Source of the DNA: a bacterium
GTDB lineage: Bacteria; SM23-31; JAUVVT01
Direction of reading: 5' to 3'
NCBI GenBank assembly: GCA_030616165.1
Contig: JAUWXV010000252.1
Span: forward strand, 1-5,290
DNA length: 5,290 nt
In this document: piece by piece, positions 1-5,290 of the stretch
Numbering within the stretch: the stretch's first letter is position 1
Layout: each line of letters starts with the position of its first letter
Program-made: the position numbers and the translations under genes
Notes under the pieces: generated by a model
Seen by the model: the letters and a program-made list of their open reading frames with translations, nothing else
Told to the model about the DNA's origin: nothing
Database searches by the model: none

Positions 1-963
1 TTTTTCACCATCTTCCTTCAAACTCCAGAGATTCTTAGCCCTGCGATTTTTGTTATTCACTACCAAAGATTGAGCCAATCTTAGAATATTTTTAGTTGAA
101 CGATAATTTTGTTCAACTTTAAATATTTTTGTATTTGGAAAATCATTCTCAAAGTTCATAATGTTCGAAATTTCCGCACCACGCCAGCCATATATTGACT
201 GATCATCATCTCCTACTACACAAATATTTTTATTCTTCTGTGAAATGAGCCTTAATAAACGATACTGTGCAAGGTTTGTGTCCTGAAATTCATCTACTAA
301 AATATATTTAAACTTTTTTTGATATTTGCTCAAAACCGAAGGATATGCATTAAATATCTCTATAGGTTTTATCAACAAATCATTAAAATCAAAAGCATTG
401 TGACTTTTAAGAAATTTCTCGTATTCAATGTATACATCCTTTACTATCGAGTCATACTTGTCCCAATCTTTTATAACATATTCTTTCGGGGAAATAAGAT
501 GGTTTTTTGCATAATCAATTTTTCTATAAACAGTCTTTGGTAAAATAGTTTTAATTGAATATCCAACTTTTTCTATAATATGTTTAATTACATTCAGTTG
601 ATCCTCCTCATCATAGATAAAAAAATTATTCTTGTATCCTACAAGTTTAGCTTCACGTCTCAAGATTTTACAGAATTTTGAATGAAAAGTTCCAATCCAT
701 AGACCGTCGTATTTCAGCGTCTTAAAACTATTCAGTCGTTCACCCATTTCATTAGCCGCTTTATTCGTAAAGGTCAAAGTCAAAATCCTGTTAGGAGGAA
801 TACCCTTCTTAAGAATCAGGTGTGCAATCTTATACGTAATTATTCGGGTTTTCCCACTCCCAGCACCTGCTATCACCAGTATTGGTCCATCGGTATGCTC
901 TACTATTTCTCTCTGCTCAGGACTTAAATCCTTTTCCCAATTTAATCTTTTTACAGTTTTCAT
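1..963 (-). CDS. UvrD/PcrA/Rep-family superfamily 1A DNA helicase (N-terminal part, runs off left edge)
   Basis: An ATG at 963-961 opens a frame with no stop for 321 codons to the window edge, so the C-terminal half is missing. Helicase motifs appear in order: Q motif LSPEQREIV (13-21), Walker A AGAGSGKT (32-39), motif Ia TFTNKAANEM (64-73), motif Ib GTFHS (91-95), Walker B VDEFQDTN (223-230), motif III GDDDQSIYGWRGA (251-263) and motif IV QNYRS (285-289). These define a 3'-5' ATP-dependent DNA helicase of the UvrD/PcrA/Rep group, which unwinds DNA in repair and replication and strips proteins from DNA. Family members usually have 650-800 residues, so under half is visible. UvrD, PcrA and Rep cannot be told apart from this part, so no symbol is given. 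It lies 41 bp after mltG and is probably the distal gene of the same operon. The Shine-Dalgarno is weak (a GGA about 12 nt upstream). Confidence 0.95.
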   Translation of the reverse strand, partial: MKTVKRLNWEKDLSPEQREIVEHTDGPILVIAGAGSGKTRIITYKIAHLILKKGIPPNRILTLTFTNKAANEMGERLNSFKTLKYDGLWIGTFHSKFCKILRREAKLVGYKNNFFIYDEEDQLNVIKHIIEKVGYSIKTILPKTVYRKIDYAKNHLISPKEYVIKDWDKYDSIVKDVYIEYEKFLKSHNAFDFNDLLIKPIEIFNAYPSVLSKYQKKFKYILVDEFQDTNLAQYRLLRLISQKNKNICVVGDDDQSIYGWRGAEISNIMNFENDFPNTKIFKVEQNYRSTKNILRLAQSLVVNNKNRRAKNLWSLKEDGEK

Positions 964-1004
964 AATATCTAAAATCCAATTATTTTAAAATAGAGTATTT
1001 GTAT

Positions 1005-2120
1005 TTACTCATTGAGTTTTTGCTCTCTTTTAAGTTGGCGGCGCAACTCATCAAGTTTTCTTTTTGCCAAAAAATGCTCTTTTGTATTTCTTGAAAAAGT
1101 ATGATATCCATCCCCTCTCGCTACAAAGTAAAGATAGTCCTCATTGGCTGGATATATGGCAGCCAAAATTGATTTCCTCCCCGGATTACAAATTGGTCCC
1201 GGCGGAAGACCACCATAACGATAGGTATTATAAGGCGAATCTATTTCTAAATCTTCATTGAGTAGGCGTCTCGGACCATCACTTATTATATATTGTATAG
1301 TTGGATCAGCCTGCAGTCTTATATTTAACCTTAATCGATTATGAAAAACTGCAGAAATAATACTCCTCTCCTCATCATGAACTGCCTCTCCTTCAATTAT
1401 AGAAGCAAGTATAACATAGTCCCTAAGTGTAAATTCAGATTCTGATATATTTGCTATTACAGAATCGGTTAGTATCTTTTTAAATTCCTTTATAAATATC
1501 GTGATTATCTCCTGTTCATTCATTCCCCAGTAAAGATTATAAGTTTCGGGCAGAAGGAATCCATCAAGGGAAGGAGTCTCAAGACCAAATGACCTAATAA
1601 ATGATTGGTCATTTAATAAACTTATAAAATTCTCTTCATCCATTCCAATCTTTTCTTGTAAAATAGATGCAATTTTTTCTGTTCTCGATCCTTCGGGAAT
1701 AGTAATCTTTTCCTGAATATTTTCGCCTGAATAGAGCAACCGCAATAAATAATAGTATGAAGTTTCTCCCGGAATTTCGTATTTGCCAGTCTTGAGTTTC
1801 TTTTCATACCCAAAAAGTTTAGATATCCAAACAAACTCTTTCTGACTGTCTATTACACCATCTTTAAATAGAACCTTGCCAATTTCAGATAGACTGGAAC
1901 CTCTTTCTATTTTAACTATCCTTCGATTTTCACTTTTTACACCAATTCCATAAGTTGAAAAAACAACAAATACAATATATACCAAAATAATAGTGGTTCC
2001 AGAAAAAAGAACTCCACTCATAAAAACCAACACCAACTTCTTCCTGTACAATAAAATCACCGATAAAAAAAGAATTAAAAATAATAATGAAAAAATCTCA
2101 AGAATAATAATAAGTGCCAT
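1005..2120 (-). CDS. mltG: Endolytic murein transglycosylase MltG (YceG-like)
   Basis: This 371-residue protein belongs to the MltG/YceG family, membrane-anchored lytic transglycosylases that cut nascent glycan strands inside the chain and so help set strand length at the septum and lateral wall. Visible parts are hydrophobic segments at about 4-25 and 29-55, a LysM-like region at about 65-140 (IERGSSLSEIGKVL), GFLLPETY (187-194), the active-site stretch LASIIEGEA (238-246) with E243 the probable catalytic glutamate, NRLRLNIRLQADPT (261-274) and YNTYRYGGLPPGPICNPG (297-314). The C-terminus is a charged, likely helical tail. Most family members have one N-terminal helix and about 330-350 residues. 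This start gives two helices, while Met34 (2021-2019) would give a standard single-anchor form of 338 residues. Neither start has a good Shine-Dalgarno. The gene lies 16 bp after the pfkB-family gene and 41 bp before the helicase. Confidence 0.95.
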   Translation of the reverse strand: MALIIILEIFSLLFLILFLSVILLYRKKLVLVFMSGVLFSGTTIILVYIVFVVFSTYGIGVKSENRRIVKIERGSSLSEIGKVLFKDGVIDSQKEFVWISKLFGYEKKLKTGKYEIPGETSYYYLLRLLYSGENIQEKITIPEGSRTEKIASILQEKIGMDEENFISLLNDQSFIRSFGLETPSLDGFLLPETYNLYWGMNEQEIITIFIKEFKKILTDSVIANISESEFTLRDYVILASIIEGEAVHDEERSIISAVFHNRLRLNIRLQADPTIQYIISDGPRRLLNEDLEIDSPYNTYRYGGLPPGPICNPGRKSILAAIYPANEDYLYFVARGDGYHTFSRNTKEHFLAKRKLDELRRQLKREQKLNE

Positions 2121-2136
2121 ATAAATAAAATGAATT

Positions 2137-3036
2137 TTATAACTTTATCATATTAAAAAATATATCTGCTCGTTCGTCAATTTCTTCTTTGGTAAGATAT
2201 TTGAATCTCTCAATTCCAAAACGCTCTACACAGAAAGATGAAACAACCGTACCCAAAATTAATCCCTTTTTATACTCAGAGAAATTTAATGAACCGGATT
2301 TGGCAATATACCCCATAAATCCCCCTGCAAATGAGTCTCCGGCACCAGTCGGGTCTAAAACTTCTTCTACTGGATATGCAGGTGCAAAAAAGAATTCATC
2401 ATTATTGTAAATGAAAGACCCGTGTTCACCTTTTTTGACTACAATTATTTCAGGTCCCAATCTGTTTATTACCTTTACCGCTTTTATAAGATTAAATTCT
2501 CCCGATAATTCTCTGATTTCGGAATCGTTTAGGACTATCCCGTTCACATTTTTTAACACATTTATCAAAGATTCTCTCTTTCCATTAATCCAGAGATTCA
2601 TCGTGTCCATTATCACAAATTCAGGATTTTTAACCTGGTTAAGAACCTCATTCTGTAAATCCGGATCAATGTTTGCCAGAAATACAAACTTACTTTCTCT
2701 GAATTTTTCGGGAATTTTTGGCTTAAAATCCTGAAACACATTGAGGTGAGTATATAAAGTCTCTCTCTGGTTAATATCTTTCTGATATTTTGCCGCCCAT
2801 CGAAAAGTCTCCCCCTCTTCAGTATAAACCCCACTAAAATCAACTCCTCTCTTTTTAATAAAATCGAGGACTTTATTATCAAAATCACTGCCTACAACAG
2901 CAACCACTCTTACTGGATTTAAATAAGAAGCGCTTGCAGAGAAAAAAGTTGCCGACCCTCCAAGTGTTTCATCCACTTTCCCAAAAGGCGTCTCGAGAGT
3001 ATCAAACGCAATTGAACCAACTACCAGTAAACTCAT
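2137..3036 (-). CDS. PfkB-family carbohydrate/nucleoside kinase, substrate unknown
   Basis: A complete 299-residue ribokinase-fold protein, normal in length for the PfkB family, which transfers phosphate from ATP to a hydroxyl of a sugar, nucleoside or related compound in the cytoplasm. The N-terminus LLVVGSIAFDTLETP is the typical first beta strand and substrate-lid region. GG at 26-27 is the first PfkB glycine pair, NDSE is at 170-173, KKGEHG at 201-206, and the second PfkB signature DPTGAGDSFAGG at 228-239 supplies the anion hole (231-234) and probable catalytic base D234. No catalytic residue appears missing. Sequence alone does not show whether it acts on ribose, adenosine, fructose or another substrate. 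The ATG is preceded by AGGG with a short 4-nt spacer. It lies 37 bp after rsfS and 16 bp before mltG, probably co-transcribed; the neighbours do not reveal the substrate. Confidence 0.92.
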   Translation of the reverse strand: MSLLVVGSIAFDTLETPFGKVDETLGGSATFFSASASYLNPVRVVAVVGSDFDNKVLDFIKKRGVDFSGVYTEEGETFRWAAKYQKDINQRETLYTHLNVFQDFKPKIPEKFRESKFVFLANIDPDLQNEVLNQVKNPEFVIMDTMNLWINGKRESLINVLKNVNGIVLNDSEIRELSGEFNLIKAVKVINRLGPEIIVVKKGEHGSFIYNNDEFFFAPAYPVEEVLDPTGAGDSFAGGFMGYIAKSGSLNFSEYKKGLILGTVVSSFCVERFGIERFKYLTKEEIDERADIFFNMIKL

Positions 3037-3073
3037 ATTACCCTGTCCATATCAATAGTCTAATTTAAAATTT

Positions 3074-3460
3074 TTATTCACTTTTTAAATCCAAATTCGC
3101 AGCAACTTTCTCATCACTGATAGAGATAAATTTAGCATCCCCCCATAACCTTTCTAAACTATAATAATCTCTTGTCTCCTTCTGAAAAATATGTACAACT
3201 ACATCAACATAATCAAGAAGAACCCACTGTAAATATTGATATCCCTCTTTATGCCACGGTTTAATATTAGATTTTTCAAGTTCCTCCATAATAACATCAG
3301 TTATTGCTTTAACCTGCTTATCAGAATTCCCAGAACAGATTACAAAAAAATCTGTGATAGAGGTCAATTTACGAACATCCAATATTATTATATCTTCTGC
3401 CTTTTTTAAAAGAGATAAATTTGCTATCTTATTTGCCAGTGTCTTCGAACGTTTTATCAA
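3074..3460 (-). CDS. rsfS: Ribosomal silencing factor RsfS (DUF143/Iojap family), TTG start
   Basis: RsfS binds ribosomal protein uL14 (L14) on the 50S subunit and blocks joining with 30S, lowering translation in starvation or stationary phase. Counting from the chosen start the protein has 128 residues, normal for the family. Recognisable segments are LDVRKLTSITDFFVICSGNS (27-46), WHKEGYQYLQWVLLDYVDVV (69-88) and VHIFQKETRDYYSLERLWGD (89-108), matching the family pattern of TDFFVI, a conserved EG, DVVVH.F and LE.LW.DA. The frame is open upstream to another TTG (3508-3506), but that start has no Shine-Dalgarno and lies inside the previous gene. The TTG at 3460-3458 is preceded by GAGGG with a 7-nt spacer, so I place the start there. 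No in-frame ATG exists before residue 58, so initiation must be non-ATG. The preceding gene ends 10 nt earlier, suggesting coupled translation. Confidence 0.93.
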   Translation of the reverse strand: MIKRSKTLANKIANLSLLKKAEDIIILDVRKLTSITDFFVICSGNSDKQVKAITDVIMEELEKSNIKPWHKEGYQYLQWVLLDYVDVVVHIFQKETRDYYSLERLWGDAKFISISDEKVAANLDLKSE

Positions 3461-3473
3461 TAATAATCCCTCA
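3458..3473 (-). promoter_or_regulatory. Shine-Dalgarno of rsfS overlapping the upstream stop codon
   Basis: Read on the minus strand, the stop codon TGA of the LytR_C gene (3473-3471) runs directly into GGG, so its last two bases form part of a strong GAGGG Shine-Dalgarno (3472-3468). A 7-nt spacer and a TTG (3460-3458) follow. This is the best ribosome binding site seen in the window and decides the rsfS start. The arrangement suggests that ribosomes ending on the upstream gene help initiation on rsfS. Confidence 0.75.
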
Positions 3474-4019
3474 TTTATAAGCCGACAAACTCTTATAATC
3501 TTTACCAATTATCACAGTAACGTCAACCATAAGGTCGCTTGAAATTTGTTTTATAATGTTATCAGTTCCAAGAATACGAGCAACATCTCTTGCTGGACTA
3601 AGTTTTTCCGAACGGTCTATAACAATGGTCTCTCTCACATCGAAGTAGTAATCACTCTTTCGCATACCCAAAAGGGTATAATTTCCAGTCTCTATAACAT
3701 CAAATCCATTCCGCCTGAGAAAGTCAGTGAACTTTAGGGCTATTCCCTTAATACCACACCCATTCAGTACTTCTATCTTATAAATCCTCCTTTCATTATC
3801 TTGTCCTTCATTTTCTTCGATTTCATCAATACTAAAAGTTATCTGTTTATCATTAATTTCACCTTTTTCAGCCCTTAGCAATGAAATTGAAAGATAAACG
3901 ACCAAAAAAATAGAAATTAAAAAAGAAATATTTAAAAAAAGATTTTTATAATTCCTTTTTTCTCGGAAATCCTGAATTCCCTTTTTGGGCAATACTTTTC
4001 GCCTTTTTCTTTTAACCAT
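3471..4019 (-). CDS. Membrane-anchored protein with a LytR C-terminal (LytR_C) domain
   Basis: A 182-residue protein. The N-terminus is strongly basic (MVKRKRRKVLPKK), followed by one transmembrane helix at about 28-48 and a short linker rich in acidic residues (51-78). From residue 80 the sequence fits the LytR_C domain: IEVLNGCGIKGIA (82-94), LRRNGFDVIETGNY (101-114), an arginine/aspartate strand region (129-137) and the closing VTVIIGKDY (167-175). In other bacteria this domain is often fused behind the LytR-CpsA-Psr phosphotransferase domain. Here that catalytic domain is absent, so no enzyme activity is implied. The positive-inside rule places the domain outside the cytoplasmic membrane, in the periplasm. 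The ATG at 4019 has AGGA about 12 nt upstream and is the first gene of the probable operon; rsfS follows after 10 nt. The exact role is unknown; a link to the cell envelope is inferred from the domain and from mltG downstream. Confidence 0.85.
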   Translation of the reverse strand: MVKRKRRKVLPKKGIQDFREKRNYKNLFLNISFLISIFLVVYLSISLLRAEKGEINDKQITFSIDEIEENEGQDNERRIYKIEVLNGCGIKGIALKFTDFLRRNGFDVIETGNYTLLGMRKSDYYFDVRETIVIDRSEKLSPARDVARILGTDNIIKQISSDLMVDVTVIIGKDYKSLSAYK

Positions 4020-4060
4020 CTCTGAATTTTTATCCTGATATTAAATTTTTAAATAATTGT

Positions 4061-4082
4061 GGACAGACATTTTTGTCTGTCC
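4061..4082. repeat. Perfect 9-bp inverted repeat (GGACAGACA / TGTCTGTCC)
   Basis: GGACAGACA (4061-4069) and TGTCTGTCC (4074-4082) are exact reverse complements around a TTTT loop. The stem is far richer in G and C than the DNA around it. On the minus strand it lies 42-63 nt before the start of the LytR_C gene, so it would be in the operon leader. No uninterrupted T-tract follows on either strand, which argues against a standard terminator. It resembles short palindromic interspersed repeats seen in spacers of many bacterial genomes, which needs a genome-wide copy count to confirm. Confidence 0.65.
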
Positions 4083-4172
4083 TGCCTTCCTTTATTTTTT
4101 ATTTATCCTTATTACTCGGGATTAATTGGAAATGCTCAAATTTCACATATGATGAGTAAAAAACGATTATCT

Positions 4173-4201
4173 TTAGTATTTTAAAATTATTCGAAATTCA
4201 A
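4173..4201 (-). promoter_or_regulatory. Candidate sigma-70-like promoter for the operon
   Basis: On the minus strand TTGAAT (4201-4196) is followed after 17 nt by TACTAA (4178-4173). Each hexamer matches 4 of 6 bases of the -35 and -10 consensus. It lies after the terminator of the upstream gene and about 155 nt before the LytR_C start codon. In DNA this AT-rich such matches arise by chance, so this is only a candidate. Confidence 0.25.
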
Positions 4202-4217
4202 TAAAGATTCGTATTTT

Positions 4218-4250
4218 AAAAAAAATAACCGAGATTAATTTTCTCGGTTA
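4218..4250 (-). terminator. Intrinsic terminator of the small exported-protein gene
   Basis: TAACCGAGA (4226-4234) and TCTCGGTTA (4242-4250) pair perfectly as a 9-bp stem with a 7-nt loop. On the minus strand the stem is followed directly by eight T residues (4225-4218), the standard Rho-independent layout. It starts 35 nt after the stop codon of the gene at 4286-4804. The plus-strand side has a shorter run of T interrupted by C, so it may act weakly in that direction too. Confidence 0.88.
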
Positions 4251-4285
4251 AAAACATTTTCCTATTTTAAATTCAATTTAATTTT

Positions 4286-4804
4286 TTACCAGAACCAAAA
4301 ATTGTCATCATAATAATAATCATAATAATGTGGAGTAAAATTAAGACCGGGAGTGTACGTTTTAAAACTAAATCTGATGATTGTATTTTCACTCGGCTGA
4401 TATTTTAAATCAAAGTTCGGCAGAAAAATACCATTATTGATGCTCGAAAAAGACTTCCTGTTTGAATTTAGGAATGATGGCTGAAGCATATATCCAAATT
4501 GAAATCTCAACTTCATAGCGTCAGATAATTTATAGTGAATAGTATTTGTATAAAGTCCTGTCATACCACCAAATCGCCCGCTCGAATAGAACATAGAATA
4601 CGATTGATTCATTTTAAATCGCTCTGGATTAAAAATTGAAAGCCGCTTAGGTAAAAGAAGACTACTTTTTAAAAGTAATTTCTTTATTTCTGGCAGTTTT
4701 CCTGATTTTGTATTATTTAAATCAGTTTTAACCTGCGAAAAAACAATACTTGAAGATGATAATAATAAAAGAAGGATAAATATATTAATCAATATCTTTT
4801 TCAT
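4286..4804 (-). CDS. Small exported protein of unknown function, possibly outer-membrane associated
   Basis: I do not recognise a characterised family. The 172-residue product starts with a clear signal peptide: MKK, a hydrophobic core (4-16), SSSS and a probable cleavage site at VFS|Q (23/24). A lysine-rich stretch follows (36-54), then IFNPERFKMNQSYSMFYSSG (57-76) and alternating polar and aromatic strands such as LRFQFGYML (99-107), FDLKYQP (131-137) and TIIRFSFKTY (141-150). The C-terminus is very aromatic (YYDYYYDDNFWFW, 160-172) and ends in Trp. The strand pattern and terminal aromatic residue would suit a short beta-barrel-like or surface-associated protein, but at about 150 mature residues it is small for a barrel. 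Similar NPERF-type secreted proteins of unknown role are, from memory, common in the Ignavibacteria/FCB group. It has its own promoter and terminator, so it is probably monocistronic. No Shine-Dalgarno precedes the ATG. Confidence 0.8.
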   Translation of the reverse strand: MKKILINIFILLLLLSSSSIVFSQVKTDLNNTKSGKLPEIKKLLLKSSLLLPKRLSIFNPERFKMNQSYSMFYSSGRFGGMTGLYTNTIHYKLSDAMKLRFQFGYMLQPSFLNSNRKSFSSINNGIFLPNFDLKYQPSENTIIRFSFKTYTPGLNFTPHYYDYYYDDNFWFW

Positions 4805-4810
4805 AACTAT

Positions 4811-4840
4811 AATATATTAAATTTTAACTCAAAATGTCAA
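4811..4840 (-). promoter_or_regulatory. Near-consensus sigma-70 promoter abutting a start codon
   Basis: On the minus strand a perfect -35 TTGACA (4840-4835) is followed after 18 nt by TATATT (4816-4811), a 5 of 6 match to the -10 consensus. Only 6 nt separate the -10 from the ATG of the exported-protein gene (4804-4802). Transcription would therefore be expected to begin at or next to the start codon. Confidence 0.65.
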
Positions 4841-4896
4841 CTATTTTTATAAATTTTTTTTATGCTTTTTTATTGCATAGAAATATTCAGAAGATT

Positions 4897-4915
4897 GGGT
4901 TCGATAATCGAACCC
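4897..4915. repeat. Perfect 19-nt palindrome (GGGTTCGAT-A-ATCGAACCC)
   Basis: Two exact 9-bp arms (4897-4905 and 4907-4915) flank a single A. As RNA it would fold as a 7-bp stem with a 5-nt loop. No T-tract follows on either strand, so it is not a standard terminator. It is GC-rich in AT-rich surroundings and followed by CCTACA, a style typical of short interspersed palindromic repeats. A protein-binding operator is an alternative, although it lies about 55 nt upstream of the nearest -35 element. Confidence 0.65.
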
Positions 4916-5000
4916 CTACATTTAATCCAAATTATTTAAAAAATTTACATTTATTGAGAATAAACCGTATTTTTACATACATTTAAGTATATCTTAACGT

Positions 5001-5083
5001 GTCATGTCGAGTCCCTGATACTCGGAAATGCATCTCTATTTTTTTTTGAGATTCCTTGACTCCCGGGGTTGGACGATGTCAGA
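5001..5083. repeat. Degenerate inverted-repeat element with poly-T centre
   Basis: The left arm GTCATGTCGAGTCCC and the right arm GACTCCCGGGGTTGGACGAT flank a centre with ATCTC (5032-5036), a T-rich loop and GAGAT (5048-5052). The reverse complement of the right side roughly repeats the left side (a GACAT/GTCAT end, a CCC-plus-CGGG centre, then ATCTC), so the whole is an imperfect palindrome of about 80 nt. Inside the left arm CGAGT and ACTCG form a 5-bp hairpin with a 7-nt loop (5008-5024). It looks like a decayed copy of a palindromic intergenic repeat. No transposase or target duplication is seen. Confidence 0.45.
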
Positions 5084-5290
5084 ACTTTTTTCAACTAACT
5101 GGTTAATATGGGGACACAATACTTATTTGTTTTTATTTTTTAGTTTTCCTCCCCGTTTTTTTAGTGAAAGCATGGATTCAATGAACGAAGTACGAATGAC
5201 AAATAGAGGCACAAAGGGGAAGAGAGAAAAGAAATACGATTTACGATAATTGAACCGCTGAAACGCAGAAAAAAGGATTTATGATTTTAG

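Larger units (their letters stand above)
4020..4285. other. Spacer between the small exported-protein gene and the LytR_C-led operon
   Basis: No coding frame is supported here. The stretch holds an intrinsic terminator for the upstream gene, a weak candidate promoter and a strong 9-bp hairpin in what would be the leader of the operon mRNA; each is listed separately. The presence of both a terminator and a possible promoter separates the gene at 4286-4804 from the operon below it. Confidence 0.7.
4841..5290. other. Gene-poor spacer with palindromes and repeat remnants
   Basis: About 450 bp with no credible gene on either strand. 4841-4895 and 4921-4998 are low-complexity AT-rich DNA. A perfect palindrome lies at 4897-4915 and a degenerate inverted-repeat element at about 5001-5083, both listed separately. 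From about 5140 the plus strand becomes purine-rich, with short near-duplications (ACGAAGTACGAATGAC, and ACGATTTACGAT at 5237-5248) and phrases such as GAACCGCTGAAACGCAGA that look like worn interspersed-repeat debris. The 73-codon plus-strand frame at 5028-5249 runs across this material, has no Shine-Dalgarno and shows no domain. Confidence 0.6.

Noticed and set aside
319-543. Plus-strand 74-codon frame
   Set aside because: It lies entirely antisense to the helicase gene, whose reading frame is fixed by seven ordered motifs.
1622-1834. Minus-strand 70-codon frame inside mltG, and a similar one at 2613-2888 inside the kinase gene
   Set aside because: Both are out-of-frame shadows of well-supported genes and are rich in rare-looking Lys/Arg strings without domain signals.
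2189-2734. Two plus-strand frames (73 and 107 codons)
   Set aside because: They are antisense to the PfkB-family kinase, which has intact family signatures over the same region.
3469-3474. ATGA start/stop overlap at the end of the LytR_C gene
   Set aside because: The ATG is out of the rsfS frame and opens only five codons (ATG AGG GAT TAT TAT TGA).
4891-4920. tRNA T-arm (GGGTTCGA... resembles the TTCGA loop)
   Set aside because: The bases that should pair across the T-stem do not, and there is no acceptor, D or anticodon arm nearby. The sequence is explained by the 19-nt palindrome.
5028-5249. Plus-strand 73-codon reading frame
   Set aside because: It has no Shine-Dalgarno, no recognisable domain or signal, and runs through the degenerate palindrome and purine-rich repeat debris. 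Composition fits non-coding DNA.
4841-5290. CRISPR array, attachment site or insertion-sequence end
   Set aside because: There are no regularly spaced identical repeats, no transposase or integrase in the window, and no clear target-site duplication around the palindromes.

Overview
The window is AT-rich bacterial DNA. All recognisable genes lie on the minus strand, so transcription runs from high to low coordinates. Gene families, AT-rich codon use, mostly weak Shine-Dalgarno sequences and degenerate palindromic repeats in the spacers suggest a member of the FCB group, perhaps Ignavibacteria/Chlorobi-like. This placement is an inference; no rRNA or other phylogenetic marker is present.

Layout in the direction of transcription. 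5290-4841 is about 450 bp with no credible gene; it holds a perfect 19-nt palindrome, a degenerate ~85-nt inverted-repeat element and low-complexity remnants. 4804-4286 encodes a small exported protein of unknown function. It has a near-consensus promoter so close to the ATG that the mRNA may be leaderless, and a clear intrinsic terminator downstream (4250-4218). 4285-4020 is a spacer with that terminator, a weak candidate promoter and a second strong hairpin. From 4019 down, five genes form a probable operon: a one-pass membrane protein with a LytR_C domain, rsfS (ribosomal silencing factor), a PfkB-family sugar/nucleoside kinase, mltG (endolytic murein transglycosylase) and the N-terminal 321 codons of a UvrD/PcrA/Rep-type helicase that runs off the left edge. 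Gaps are about 10, 37, 16 and 41 bp, with no terminator seen between them.

Together the operon reads as housekeeping: cell-envelope genes (LytR_C protein, MltG), translation control (RsfS), small-molecule phosphorylation (PfkB) and DNA repair or replication (helicase). I see no defence system, mobile element with a transposase, CRISPR array or RNA gene. The points most worth a second look are the non-ATG start of rsfS with a Shine-Dalgarno fused to the upstream stop codon, the possible leaderless exported-protein gene, the two-helix N-terminus of MltG, and three palindromic elements that look like members of interspersed repeat families.
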